Part shown: in pieces, positions 44,904 to 54,836 of the stretch
Position numbering within the stretch: the first letter of the stretch is position 1
Layout of the letters: every line of letters begins with the position of its first letter
NCBI RefSeq assembly: GCF_002240035.1
Contig: NZ_CP016397.1
Coordinates: forward strand, 3,208,101-3,272,100
DNA from: Legionella clemsonensis
GTDB taxonomy: Bacteria > Pseudomonadota > Gammaproteobacteria > Legionellales > Legionellaceae
Direction of reading: 5' to 3'
DNA length: 64,000 nt
Made by a program: the position numbers and the translations under genes
The notes under the pieces: generated by a model
The model's database searches: none
What the model saw: only the letters and a program-made list of their open reading frames with translations
What the model was told of the DNA's origin: nothing

Positions 44904-46178
44904 ATGAAGAAGAAACTGATTAATCCGGTCAATCCCAAGAAAAAGCATCTCCCCCTTTTAAAAGCGCTATTAGAACAAACCAGCGATAATACACAAGGGT
45001 GGCATGAATCTAATTATTATCAAATTACTTATAAAAAGAAAAAAATTAAAGTAGCTTTGACAAATACGGTTATTAAAAGAGAAAGCAAAAAAGGCGAAAA
45101 TCGTTATGAAGCCATTGATTCTACTCCATTAGGAAAAGGCGCGTATGGCATAGTCTATCCTGTCCAGGTAACCATGAAATTTGCTGAGAAGGAATTAATT
45201 ATTAAAGAAAAACCTTTTGGTAAACGACGCATTGTTAAACAACGCCCCTACAACACTAAAACCATGGATGATGCAGTCAACGAATATACTCTTACCCGTA
45301 TGACACCCCACTCTCATCCCAAAATACCCGTGCGATTCGGGGCTCATATTTACAGCATTTCCAGGCGTATGGAAGGGCGGGAATTATTTGATATTATCAA
45401 CGATGATTTAACGGGAGCTCGCAAACTTACTATTGCCGAACGTTTTATGTTGAGCAAGCACTTGATAGAAGCATTACAAACGCAAGTATTTGCTGCAGAC
45501 CTTGTTCACCGTGATTTGAAACCTGAGAATATCATGGTAGAACTGAGCGAAGGATTAATAGGAACTATTGATTTTGGACTAGCCAAAATCAATAATACTT
45601 ACGTTGATAACGATGCTGTTGGCTCCCCCTTATATGTATCACCAGAGGTACTTTTAGGCAGAGGAACAACGCAGCAGAGTGATATTTATAGTTTGGGCCG
45701 TATCCTGGCATTATTATGGCACACTGATTTAGCGAGCTATGATACTCGTTTAAACGGCAAACAACTTCTTAAAGTTGCCAGGAACAATGATTATTCCCAT
45801 TTATTTCATAATATTACTGAACTTGATGAGAAGGCCGCGCTTACTATAAAGAGAATAATTGAAGGCATGACCGCCTATGCTCCAGCAGCCAGAATGAGTC
45901 TGGAAAAGGCCTTAATAAAATTCAATAAGGCAGAAAATCTTCAATTCCCAGATATTAAACAGAAAGCCAGTCCTTCTGATATGACAAGAACAGCCATCAC
46001 AAAAACGCCTAATCTCTTAGGAGCACACTTGAAAGAGGAAGAACCTCAAGAAAAGGAACCCCTTCTGGAAAAACCCAAGCAAAAGAAATGGGGGTGGTTT
46101 TTCAAAACATCCAAAGAAGAGCCAACGATTACTCCCCAAAAAGAACAACAATCTACCTCAAAAAATGAGCGATATTAG
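44904..46178 (+). CDS. Ser/Thr protein kinase, LegK-like candidate effector
   Basis: 424 aa eukaryote-like kinase with all core motifs: Gly loop LGKGAYGIVYPV near residue 78, HRDLKPENIMVE near 203, DFGLAKIN near 225 and SPLYVSPEVLLGRGTTQQSD (activation segment with APE as SPE). A basic N-terminal helix (KKKLINPVNPKKKHLPLLKA) precedes it. The tail after residue 355 is Glu/Lys/Pro-rich and ends SKEEPTITPQKEQQSTSKNE, the acidic type of Dot/Icm signal. Legionella LegK kinases are injected effectors; no stand-alone phosphatase or regulator lies here. It looks horizontally acquired in ancestry. Confidence 0.85.
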   Translation: MKKKLINPVNPKKKHLPLLKALLEQTSDNTQGWHESNYYQITYKKKKIKVALTNTVIKRESKKGENRYEAIDSTPLGKGAYGIVYPVQVTMKFAEKELIIKEKPFGKRRIVKQRPYNTKTMDDAVNEYTLTRMTPHSHPKIPVRFGAHIYSISRRMEGRELFDIINDDLTGARKLTIAERFMLSKHLIEALQTQVFAADLVHRDLKPENIMVELSEGLIGTIDFGLAKINNTYVDNDAVGSPLYVSPEVLLGRGTTQQSDIYSLGRILALLWHTDLASYDTRLNGKQLLKVARNNDYSHLFHNITELDEKAALTIKRIIEGMTAYAPAARMSLEKALIKFNKAENLQFPDIKQKASPSDMTRTAITKTPNLLGAHLKEEEPQEKEPLLEKPKQKKWGWFFKTSKEEPTITPQKEQQSTSKNERY

Positions 46179-46349
46179 CCAAAGTTTTTTTTGTAATACC
46201 AGCCATAAGTTTGTCCTGAAAGCATGCCATTTGCTAACAAAGCCAGGGGTACTGTCCTTAGCCTCGCTAGCTCCTTTTGCTACTTCTTCGGCCATTGCTG
46301 CCACTGTCCATTACTCGAATAGTACAATCCAAAATTTGCCCTTTTCTCC

Positions 46350-47180
46350 TTAAAAACGGTTATTGCGATAATCATCCAATGCTTGCATAACTTCTTGCTG
46401 GGTATTCATTACAAAAGGACCGAGCCAGGCAATAGGTTCCTTTATTTTTTTTGCAGCGATTAACAGACAGCGAGCTCCTGCACTTCCTTCCAGACTAACA
46501 ATAGACCCTTCACTTAAGTCTGCAAGTATTTTTTCAGCAACGACTTGCCCCTGGACAATTACTTCGCCGTTTAAAGTAAAAAGAATGGCCTGATGATCTT
46601 TAGGAATACTTTGCTTTAATGTTTCCTTTGCAGCAAAACTGATATCCAAAAAAATAGGCTCAGTAGCAATACCCTCGATAGGTGATCGAGTGCCTTTGTC
46701 TGTTTTTCCCGCGATAACTTTTATATTAAAACCTGAAGGGTGGGTTTCAACCGGTAGCTGGGTTGCCCTAAATTCCTGATATCGTGGAGCAACCCATTTA
46801 TTGGCAGCAGGTAAATTAAACCACAGCTGTAATCCTGTTAGGCGTCCTTGGGTTTGTTTGGGCATTTCAGCGTGAATAATCCCGCGACCTGCTGTCATCC
46901 ATTGGACATCACCGGGACCTATAACACCACGATGCCCGTGATTATCTTGATGTTCCATTTGCCCATTTAGCATATAGGTGACAGTTTCAAAACCGCGATG
47001 AGGATGTAGCGGAAATCCACCCATATAATCCATTTCATTATCACTATCAAAAAAATCCAGGAGCAAAATAGGGTCAAAATCATTTTGACGGATGAGGCCA
47101 ATATAACGATGTAATTTTACACCTGCTCCTTCCCGCAATAAAGTACCCTGGATTAATCTTTCAACGTGTATTGTCTTCAT
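46350..47180 (-). CDS. Pirin-family protein
   Basis: 276-aa double-cupin protein of the pirin/YhhW family, some of which are quercetin dioxygenases or redox sensors. Iron ligands are visible in LHPHRGFETVTYML and HQDNHGHRGVIG, and the WMTAGRGIIHAEMP block is conserved. The start ATG follows an AAGAAAATAA stretch. Lone gene, convergent with the kinase. The biological substrate is not known. Confidence 0.9.
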   Translation of the reverse strand: MKTIHVERLIQGTLLREGAGVKLHRYIGLIRQNDFDPILLLDFFDSDNEMDYMGGFPLHPHRGFETVTYMLNGQMEHQDNHGHRGVIGPGDVQWMTAGRGIIHAEMPKQTQGRLTGLQLWFNLPAANKWVAPRYQEFRATQLPVETHPSGFNIKVIAGKTDKGTRSPIEGIATEPIFLDISFAAKETLKQSIPKDHQAILFTLNGEVIVQGQVVAEKILADLSEGSIVSLEGSAGARCLLIAAKKIKEPIAWLGPFVMNTQQEVMQALDDYRNNRF

Positions 47181-47423
47181 AAAGAAAATAATTTAAAGAA
47201 ATAATAGCTAGCATACTGAAAAAAGGAAGCTTGTTAAATCCACTTAAGGAAACGCATCTCAATATATGTCTACTCACAAGGCCTAAAGTACAGCATCCAG
47301 GCACAAAGGAATTGTTTATATTTTTTAAAATTTAAAGGCGTTTGTCCCTGCTTATCCCTTGAGCTGACAATCAACCATTCTTGTTCTATGCTGAAGAGTC
47401 ATAAAGAGAGAAAAGGAGCTTCG

Positions 47424-49028
47424 ATGGACACCAAAGAACACACTGAGTTAGGGAATTCTTTACGCTTTACCAGCATAGAAGGCAATCCCTATTTACGAAT
47501 TGATGAGCAGGGAGTACTGCATTTAACGCTGCAGCGTTATCAAGAAAATAGCTTTCCTGAACCAATGAGGTTAGAAATGACTGCCGGGGAAATTATAGCG
47601 ATGGCAGCTGATTTCTTTACCGACCGCGACTGGAATATGAAACTTGATCTTCCCAGTTGTCATAGCTTCGAAACAGCAGAAAATTTTTCCCTGGATGCTT
47701 TAAACAATAGTTTGGGTGATTACTTAATTGAGCAGCCAGTAACCGAAAAAGAAGAAGATGCGCTTCTTAAAGCGTACAACAACTTGGCCTCTCCTGATGT
47801 CAGCCGTGCAAATATTGATTTAATTTATAAAATTGATAGCAGCAATTATCTTCCTTTCTCTGCCACTTTAAATGATTATATGAAGCAATTAATGTTTTTC
47901 TTGCGTGTCAGAGATTATGGTGAAATGTTGAATCGCAATCAGACCCACTTCACCCCTTGGTCAGTGAGAGTATATACCCTAGGACATCATCTTGCGCTTA
48001 AGTATGCTCATATTGCCGCCGAATTAAAACAATTAATAGCCAACACAGACTACGAAGGAGTTTCTCTAGAGTCCCGCACTGTTTTACACGCGCTACGCAA
48101 TCAAAAAAAGGACTTATCCACAGATTTGTTGCAGGATTTATTTTACCGCTACCAGGCATTAGCTTATTGTGTGGAATTGTTTATTTTTCATTATTATACC
48201 GATCATTTTGCCGCAGGACACATGTCAATGGTAGGTGATTTACGCGTTTTACTAACGGAGCGTTTTGGCACCTGGGGAAGTATTTTAGCCAATAACCTGC
48301 ATAATGAATTAAATCGGGTGGGGGTTTATACGAAGCGTCCCTATGACCCCACACCCACGCCAACAGAAGCACCCGCTTCAGCGAGAGGTGACGGTGACTT
48401 TAATAGTTGCATTAATCATTTCAATAAGGCGGCTTGCATCGCCGGTATGCAATGTTCTCTTATGGATATCGAACATGTCATTGCTGGCGAGACAGTACCA
48501 TCACAAAGAAAGTATGGAGGGCTTGAGCATTTACCCGATGTGGATCCAAATTATCGTCAATTACAACCACTGCTTGTTTTAGGTAAAGATACAAAAATTT
48601 ATTACCGTGAAAATTTAAGTCATATTAAGACACTTTCTCCCTCTGATTATAACCAACTTAAAGCCACTCCATCTCAATGGGGATATCGTGAATTAAAAGG
48701 CAAATGGGATGCGTTTGTTTTAGTGGCCAAGTTACGCTTATTCCCCTACATTTACGATGGCAAAGTACAGCCTTTAACCGCCTCGGAATTAAAGCGCATT
48801 GAGGAAGAAGAACACGCCTTAAATCCAGAAAGAGAACCAATTCCAACGCCACCGTGCACACCGACACAAAGACCGCTGGACAAAATCCCAAACTGGCGCT
48901 CCTCAACATCCAGGCAGCAAATTCATGAAGGACTAAATCAGTATAGTGTGCTAAGTTCATCAACTAGATCTGACACTAAAGTAGACGAGGAAGAAAAAGA
49001 ACTCACCAAGGAATCACTTACGCTGTAA
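47424..49028 (+). CDS. PlcC/CegC1-like phospholipase C, candidate effector
   Basis: 534 aa with no signal peptide. The segment TPWSVRVYTLGHHLALKYAH near residue 160 and FHYYTDHFAAGHMSMVGDLR near 252 recall the zinc-dependent PlcA/PlcB/PlcC phospholipase C group of Legionella (HYLTDxFxAGH). The position in this hfq-hflX-dnaN neighbourhood matches L. pneumophila plcC/cegC1 (lpg0012). The tail DTKVDEEEKELTKESLTL is a textbook Glu-rich Dot/Icm signal. AGGAG lies five bases before the chosen ATG (47424). The middle holds a Pro-rich linker (PTPTPTEAP). Identity to PlcC is by motif and position. Confidence 0.65.
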   Translation: MDTKEHTELGNSLRFTSIEGNPYLRIDEQGVLHLTLQRYQENSFPEPMRLEMTAGEIIAMAADFFTDRDWNMKLDLPSCHSFETAENFSLDALNNSLGDYLIEQPVTEKEEDALLKAYNNLASPDVSRANIDLIYKIDSSNYLPFSATLNDYMKQLMFFLRVRDYGEMLNRNQTHFTPWSVRVYTLGHHLALKYAHIAAELKQLIANTDYEGVSLESRTVLHALRNQKKDLSTDLLQDLFYRYQALAYCVELFIFHYYTDHFAAGHMSMVGDLRVLLTERFGTWGSILANNLHNELNRVGVYTKRPYDPTPTPTEAPASARGDGDFNSCINHFNKAACIAGMQCSLMDIEHVIAGETVPSQRKYGGLEHLPDVDPNYRQLQPLLVLGKDTKIYYRENLSHIKTLSPSDYNQLKATPSQWGYRELKGKWDAFVLVAKLRLFPYIYDGKVQPLTASELKRIEEEEHALNPEREPIPTPPCTPTQRPLDKIPNWRSSTSRQQIHEGLNQYSVLSSSTRSDTKVDEEEKELTKESLTL

Positions 49029-49076
49029 ATGCCGTAATCAACTCTTAACGGTATAAAACATTATTCAGCCCATAAA

Positions 49077-49165
49077 GCGTCATTCTGAACACAGTGAAGA
49101 ATTCTCCTCATCTCGTACTGTGGAAATCTTCAAGCAAGCAGCTTGCGCTGCTTTCAGGATGACGT
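49077..49165. repeat. Dispersed inverted repeat, GTCATTCTGAA-type
   Basis: An 89-bp palindromic unit: GCGTCATTCTGAA at the left and TTCAGGATGACGT at the right pair over 12 of 13 bases, with an internal GCAAGCAGCTTGC hairpin. It is the size and form of an intergenic REP/MITE-like element. It lies between the PlcC-like gene and the TlpA-like gene. Confidence 0.65.
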
Positions 49166-49298
49166 ATAGAATACTAAGCTAATTGCTTAAATTTATCTTA
49201 TACAGTGTCGTCTTTTTTGCGCGTCTGGATGCCTTTGGTGCATCTAAATTTGCTAAAAAATAGATGCTGCGTGAGATAAGTTAAAACTCAGGTGACCG

Positions 49299-49757
49299 AT
49301 GACTCCATTTAAATCCATTATTGCTATTTGCCTATCCCTATTATGTCACTATGTCTTGGCGAGCAATACCATTTTAAAAACCATTGATGGCGAACAAATA
49401 GCATTTAGCAGCCTAAAAGGAAAATGGATTTTTATTAACTATTGGGCCAGTTGGTGTCAGCCCTGTCTTGATGAGATTCATGAATTAAATCGGTTTTATC
49501 AAAGCCAACACAGCAAGGCGGCTCTGTTTGCCGTTAATTATGATATGTTACCTCCTGCACAGCAATTGGAATTAGTCAAAAAATACAATATTCGCTATCC
49601 TAGCTTGCTTGATCCGGCCAAGCAGCTAGGACTGGGCAGTATCCCTGGCGTACCGGCAACTTTTGTATTTAATCCACAGGGAAAACTTAATGAAATTCTT
49701 TATGGACCTCAGACGGTACGCAGTTTAAAGCAAGCATCCCGAGCTACAGTTTCCTGA
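49299..49757 (+). CDS. TlpA/DsbE-like periplasmic thioredoxin
   Basis: 152 aa with signal peptide (SIIAICLSLLCHYVLASN). The thioredoxin active site is NYWASWCQPCLDEI and the cis-Pro loop is GVPATFVFNPQGK. TlpA-type proteins reduce disulfides for cytochrome c or other exported proteins. No cytochrome maturation genes are near, so the partner is unknown. Single-gene unit, starting ATG 49299. Confidence 0.88.
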   Translation: MTPFKSIIAICLSLLCHYVLASNTILKTIDGEQIAFSSLKGKWIFINYWASWCQPCLDEIHELNRFYQSQHSKAALFAVNYDMLPPAQQLELVKKYNIRYPSLLDPAKQLGLGSIPGVPATFVFNPQGKLNEILYGPQTVRSLKQASRATVS

Positions 49758-49995
49758 TAAGTAACCGGTAACCGCATCTAATGTTTAGCACAAAAGACTC
49801 CTCTTTTGCCTACTTGCTATGCTTTATGCATAGCATCCATAGGATCTCATATCAGATTTATTTGCATTCCGCGCACCAAACACCAAATTACTCACTTGGA
49901 ATTTAATCTGCACCGATTGACCTTTACCTGATTAATAAAATTGACATTTTTTTAATCAGCAAATAGTATATGCCCTATTTTTTTGGGAGTTTAAA

Positions 49996-50847
49996 ATGTC
50001 ATTAACCTTGGAACGCGGTACAGATAAACTAGCGACTGTCCAAATTCACAATATAATGGAGTCCAGCGCTCAAGAGATAGTAAAAAAAGCAACATCTACT
50101 TCATCTCTCCCTAATTTTAAACCAGATGGCTGTGGTGTTCTTCTGTTATTTCACACACCCGATCATAAAATTTATGGATTAGGTGGATTACGAGATAATC
50201 CTGCCTTAAAAGATGCGCGTACCAAAGATGGTAAAATTTTTCCACCCCAACTAAATACCACCATCGGTGGCCGCTTGTTTGATCCTGAATTACCTTTACT
50301 CCAATCAATTTTAAATGCTGTTAAATTTAAAACTTTTTTTGAGGAAGAGATAAAAGCCTCACCACTTTCTCAATCTCAACAAATACTTCATCAATTAGTA
50401 GATGTAATTAGCAATTCTGAGGGTTGGGGAGCTGATATTTGTGTTCACACTGATCACTGGACTAATAAAACCAATACTGAAGAGACGATGTGTTTTTTAA
50501 CAGCTATAAAACATATTAATTGTACTGAGGAGGATTTAAAAGCAATAGAAGAAGCACTTGGAACTATTATGGCTTTCAAGGAATCGCAAGGTGAGCCTTC
50601 ACGCAATTTATCCAATTTTAAATTTTATCCCTTTATTCCCACAATGACCAATGCTACTGCAGATGATTTCATTACTTACAGTGAATTGGAAAAAGCGCAA
50701 ATTGCTTACGAAAATAAAGCGTTTGTTACTTTTAATGACTTAGCTTTGAGAGCATTTAAGATCAATAATAGCTATACAAATTACCAAAAGGCAGCTGAAG
50801 TGCAAATAACAGCGATAGAAAATGAATGCATTGTAAAACCTGGTTAG
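49996..50847 (+). CDS. Orphan protein, 283 aa, possible degenerate Nudix fold
   Basis: Starts MSLTLERGTDKLATVQIHNI with GGGAG upstream. Residues 47-110 read GVLLLFHTPDHKIYGLGGL, then NTTIGGRLFDPELPLLQSIL and AVKFKTFFEEE. This spacing (GG-R, helix, EE) is reminiscent of a Nudix box, but the catalytic REuxEE pattern is absent, so an active hydrolase is not supported. No signal peptide. Function unknown; it may be a Legionella-specific protein. Confidence 0.45.
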   Translation: MSLTLERGTDKLATVQIHNIMESSAQEIVKKATSTSSLPNFKPDGCGVLLLFHTPDHKIYGLGGLRDNPALKDARTKDGKIFPPQLNTTIGGRLFDPELPLLQSILNAVKFKTFFEEEIKASPLSQSQQILHQLVDVISNSEGWGADICVHTDHWTNKTNTEETMCFLTAIKHINCTEEDLKAIEEALGTIMAFKESQGEPSRNLSNFKFYPFIPTMTNATADDFITYSELEKAQIAYENKAFVTFNDLALRAFKINNSYTNYQKAAEVQITAIENECIVKPG

Positions 50848-50980
50848 TCACTTCTGCTTTAACCACTATTTAACATTCCCCTTCCTGTTGGCAAAGCAAC
50901 ATCTTCTCTGGTTCGCCTTTTAAACATAGTGATTTATTTTGCTACAATTAAAGGGCAACCATACCCACTTTAAAACAGCT

Positions 50981-53377
50981 ATGAAAAGAATTCTCATTCT
51001 TACCCATGCCCCTCAAAAAACCTTAGGCGATCCAAGTGCTGCAGCCAAATTGCAGTATTTATTGGAATCCTGGGGTGAAAATTCGGCGGAATTTGCCGTT
51101 ACAGTGGTAGTACAAGTCCAAAAAGAAGATGAAATGCCTGTCCGTAATTTATTTCGCAGCGGGATGAACTATCAAATTATTCACAACATGAATTCTGAAC
51201 CAGGTCAAAAAAAATTATCTCACGCGGTTTCACTCTCAGATCTGGTGGTTATCTACCCTACCCCTCACTTTCTAACTACCCCTGTGGCAATGCTACTCGC
51301 CGACACGAGAAAACCGGTGATTTCATTTACAGAATATGATTATGACATTGAATATCAGCACACAAACCAGGGTTCAATAACAGTGGTACCTGGCTCAACT
51401 TTTTTAACTTCAGGCATTGGCGAGAAAAGTTTGGGAATCTATGTAGAGCAATTTAACGAACCGGCACAAATTCATGCAACAGATCTGGCAAAACTACCTC
51501 CGGATATATTTTCAGCAAACAGAGTGCTCTATTTTGGCTATTTCAACAGGTTATTCAATTCACGCACGGGAGCAACGCCTGCCCGCTTTATTGCATTTGC
51601 AATCCTTGATTCAAAACAGAGAGAGTTAGACATTATTTTACCACTGCAGGTTTCACCTCATCAGGAGGTGAGCGCAGAAAGTAAAGCAAACGTGTTGGAG
51701 TCTGCAGATTTTATTAAAGAGTTAGAATCTTTTAATCAGGTACAAATAACCTACAGTCCTCAACCTAACAATCCTATTTATTTAATTTATAAGAAAAAGG
51801 AGGATAATTTTTTAATGAATGAAATATCGGCAGAAGAGTTCGAGGCGCAAAAATCTGCAGCCGATAAATTAGTGCGTATTATCAATCCCTTTCCCCTACA
51901 TAAGGATTCAATGAGAGCATTGATGGAAAATTCAGAACCTATTAATCTTTTAACAGGTGATCAGAGTTTTTCAGAAGCCCTGTCTTTATCAAAAATAATT
52001 TTTTATCAAGCCATGGGCTGGAAGAAAAAATTTTACAATGCGCTAATGGTAACCTCCCAACAATACAAGATGCTTGGGGAATGGTTCAGCCTGGTTAATG
52101 AAAAATCCACGCCGGTAAAAGTTCTGGTTGATTTCTATACCAAAAATAAAGAGACCCTATTACTTGAAACACGATCACTACAAACTTATTTTGCTGCCGA
52201 TAAAAATTTGTTAACGAATTTTTTGATGATTTTGCGTCATTCTTTAAGTAGTGAACCCTATCAGCAATTTATGGGATTTATTGATTGTCTAAAGCAAAAT
52301 CCATTGTTTTATGCCGATGAAAAGCAACAAAAAACTACAGAGTATAGTATTAGTTCAGAAGCGCTAACTCAACATGTAAATTACTATCTCAATATTGCAG
52401 GTAATTCCCATGAGAAAAATCGAATATTAGCTTATCTCAATACGCAGCTAGATTCTCTTATTAACTTCAGTAGTTTTGAAAAAGTATTATTCTACAGGGC
52501 ATTAAAATCAAAACATCCACAGTTAGAAATTACCTTTACCGCCTCATTGATGATTGACTACTTAAAAAATATATTGGAATTAAACTTGGAAATCTGTGAT
52601 CTTCGAGGTGCCCCTATTCGTATAAATTTACCTCCCCAGGAAACTTTGGTTGACTCAGAAGAGGCAAATTCGCAAACTATTCTATATGAAAAAATGATAG
52701 GCTTGGGAATTGCTTTAACTCCTCTAAGTATTGCAACTTTTCACCAATTTACAGAGAGGGAAAAATTAGAGACTTTACAAATTATTATGCGTTGTGGGGC
52801 AGTACGTTACGACACACCACAAGCGGATAACCTAGTAGTTGATTTTTTAACAACTGAAACACATCCGCAAGTGTTGCGGCAAATATTAAGATTACTCTTT
52901 CTAACACCTTCTTATCAGTTAATTGATGATACTGTAATATTTAATCCCAAAGAACCCTGTCTATTTTTTTTGATTAAAAAAAATCACCCCAAAATAGAGG
53001 AAATGCTTGTGAATAATTCTTTAGCAATAAACCTATTATTCGAAGAATTATTTCTTACTGAAGGCTGCACTGTTAAAGCCAGCAATAACACATCAATCAA
53101 CGACTTAGTTTTTAATGCTTTACTCTTCCCTGAATCCACTCGAAGAAGCTTTTCCAGATTCTTTCCTTCTTCACCAGCATTAGAGAAGAATGTACTGCTA
53201 AGCAAGATTCTTAATGCGGGAGAAAATTTCTCCCCAGCAATTAAAAGCGCGGTGCTGGCGAAACTAGCTCACAACTCTTCTAAGCTGGAACAACTTAGTG
53301 AATGTCTAGGTGATGATGCGTCCAATTATTTAAAGGATTTTTTCAGAGAAAATAAATTAAAAACATCTAATCACTAA
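50981..53377 (+). CDS. Large orphan protein, about 798 aa, weak GT-B-like pattern
   Basis: Starts MKRILILTHAPQKTLGDPSA. Residues about 1-360 alternate strands and helices in a glycosyltransferase-B manner; HLVVIYPTPHF-type segment SDLVVIYPTPHFLTTPVAML and LTGDQSFSEALSLSKIIFYQ (near 335) resemble the sugar-nucleotide site with its acidic-Ser-Glu-Ala pattern. The rest is helical. There is no signal peptide. A plus-strand TTG start 42 bases upstream is possible. Convergent, 11-base overlap with the symporter gene. Neither enzyme activity nor secretion is shown. Confidence 0.5.
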   Translation: MKRILILTHAPQKTLGDPSAAAKLQYLLESWGENSAEFAVTVVVQVQKEDEMPVRNLFRSGMNYQIIHNMNSEPGQKKLSHAVSLSDLVVIYPTPHFLTTPVAMLLADTRKPVISFTEYDYDIEYQHTNQGSITVVPGSTFLTSGIGEKSLGIYVEQFNEPAQIHATDLAKLPPDIFSANRVLYFGYFNRLFNSRTGATPARFIAFAILDSKQRELDIILPLQVSPHQEVSAESKANVLESADFIKELESFNQVQITYSPQPNNPIYLIYKKKEDNFLMNEISAEEFEAQKSAADKLVRIINPFPLHKDSMRALMENSEPINLLTGDQSFSEALSLSKIIFYQAMGWKKKFYNALMVTSQQYKMLGEWFSLVNEKSTPVKVLVDFYTKNKETLLLETRSLQTYFAADKNLLTNFLMILRHSLSSEPYQQFMGFIDCLKQNPLFYADEKQQKTTEYSISSEALTQHVNYYLNIAGNSHEKNRILAYLNTQLDSLINFSSFEKVLFYRALKSKHPQLEITFTASLMIDYLKNILELNLEICDLRGAPIRINLPPQETLVDSEEANSQTILYEKMIGLGIALTPLSIATFHQFTEREKLETLQIIMRCGAVRYDTPQADNLVVDFLTTETHPQVLRQILRLLFLTPSYQLIDDTVIFNPKEPCLFFLIKKNHPKIEEMLVNNSLAINLLFEELFLTEGCTVKASNNTSINDLVFNALLFPESTRRSFSRFFPSSPALEKNVLLSKILNAGENFSPAIKSAVLAKLAHNSSKLEQLSECLGDDASNYLKDFFRENKLKTSNH

Positions 53378-54608
53378 GCGTTGCATTCTTTGGAATAAAC
53401 CATTTTTTCCCATCTACCAATCGGGCAATAAGCATACTGCTGACAGTGTTACCTGTTACATTGAGCATGGTAGCTATTGGATCAATAATGACACTGATCG
53501 CTGCCACTGCAAGTAAAACCGAGGAGGGAAAGCCATAAACAGCAAGTATTAATAATTCCCCAATCATTCCTCCACTTGGGATGGCTCCCATAACAGTCCC
53601 TACTAGTATTGAGACGATAATTGCAGGTAATAAAACATGCAATCCGGTGAAATCCAGGTGAAACACAGCAAACAAAAAGGCAATTTTAAAAATGCCGCCA
53701 ATTACTGAGCCATCTTTATGGACGATGGAACCTAAAGGAATGACTGTCTCAGAAATCTCAGGGGAAATGCCCATATTTTTAGTGGCAAATAAATTAGCAG
53801 GAATACTTGCTGCACTACTGCAAGTAGCCAATGCCGTCGTCGCCGGTAAAAAAATATTTTGCCAAAATAATTTAAGTCCTTTTAACTTGGCTGAAAAATA
53901 TGCATAGAGGCTAAATACTATAATAAAATAAACCACCGAAGAAGCATAATAAATGACCCCAATACGAAGGTAATTTTCTACCAATTTTGGACCAAGTTCG
54001 TTAACCAATACCGCAAAGTAGGCAAAGAAACCAACAGGAGCGAAATACATGATCAAGGAAATAACCCGCATGAAAAGGATTTCCCCCTCCTGCAAAAATT
54101 TTACAAACGTGGTGCCCTTTCCATCAATAGAAGCAAGAGCCAAACCCACTATCAGGGAAAAAATAATTAACGCAGAAATATGCTCATGAGAAAACAATTG
54201 ATTGAAATGCGAAACGGTAAAAATATTTACAATCTGTTCAGAAAAATCAGGCACTGCGGTGTTGGCTGGAGAAGCAAATTGTAATGAAAAATTATTTGCT
54301 AAAGGAAAAATCTTTACTACCAAAAGAGCATACAAAGCGGCGATTAAACCTGTCATAAGAAAGACCAGGATCATTCGAGAGAGAATTTTTCCAACTCTTC
54401 CTAATGAACCGGCTTTTGTAATGGCAGAAGCAATACTAAAGAAAACAAGAGGTACAATCGCGGTTAAAATTAAATTCAGAAAAATATCACCTATCGGCTT
54501 CAGCAGCTTAACCTGTTCAAACGAATAACCAACGATTCCTCCCAAAAGAATGGAGAGAAGTAGCATAAGAGAAAATAAATAGGAGCGAAGCATATTTCGA
54601 ATAACCAA
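53367..54608 (-). CDS. Dicarboxylate/amino-acid:cation symporter (DAACS)
   Basis: 413-aa GltP/DctA-type transporter with eight membrane helices and two hairpin loops. Conserved blocks are SIASAITKAGSLGRVGKI, TTALATCSSAASIPAN (serine-rich hairpin) and IPSGGMIGELLILAVYG. It imports glutamate, aspartate or C4-dicarboxylates with Na+ or H+. Its 3' end overlaps the end of the convergent large orphan gene. Ion choice cannot be read. Confidence 0.9.
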   Translation of the reverse strand: MVIRNMLRSYLFSLMLLLSILLGGIVGYSFEQVKLLKPIGDIFLNLILTAIVPLVFFSIASAITKAGSLGRVGKILSRMILVFLMTGLIAALYALLVVKIFPLANNFSLQFASPANTAVPDFSEQIVNIFTVSHFNQLFSHEHISALIIFSLIVGLALASIDGKGTTFVKFLQEGEILFMRVISLIMYFAPVGFFAYFAVLVNELGPKLVENYLRIGVIYYASSVVYFIIVFSLYAYFSAKLKGLKLFWQNIFLPATTALATCSSAASIPANLFATKNMGISPEISETVIPLGSIVHKDGSVIGGIFKIAFLFAVFHLDFTGLHVLLPAIIVSILVGTVMGAIPSGGMIGELLILAVYGFPSSVLLAVAAISVIIDPIATMLNVTGNTVSSMLIARLVDGKKWFIPKNATLSD

Positions 54609-54836
54609 TTATTAATGAGTCAAACAATAAAGGTAATTCCTGTCAAAGAAAAGTTAATTATCAACTTCTTAATGTACCCAGTTTTTTTAGCAGGTTTGCC
54701 TACATAAAAATAACATGTAATAAGAGCTATAGGACAGTTCACCGGCAACACATGCTTGATCTTATAACATCAAAAAGATACTATTTTTTATTTAGCACGT
54801 TCGGATAAACGCTGTGCAATTATTCTAGGATCAGGG

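Noticed and set aside
46165..46353. 62-codon plus-strand frame after the kinase
   Set aside because: It starts inside the kinase end without its own ribosome site and ends at the pirin gene.
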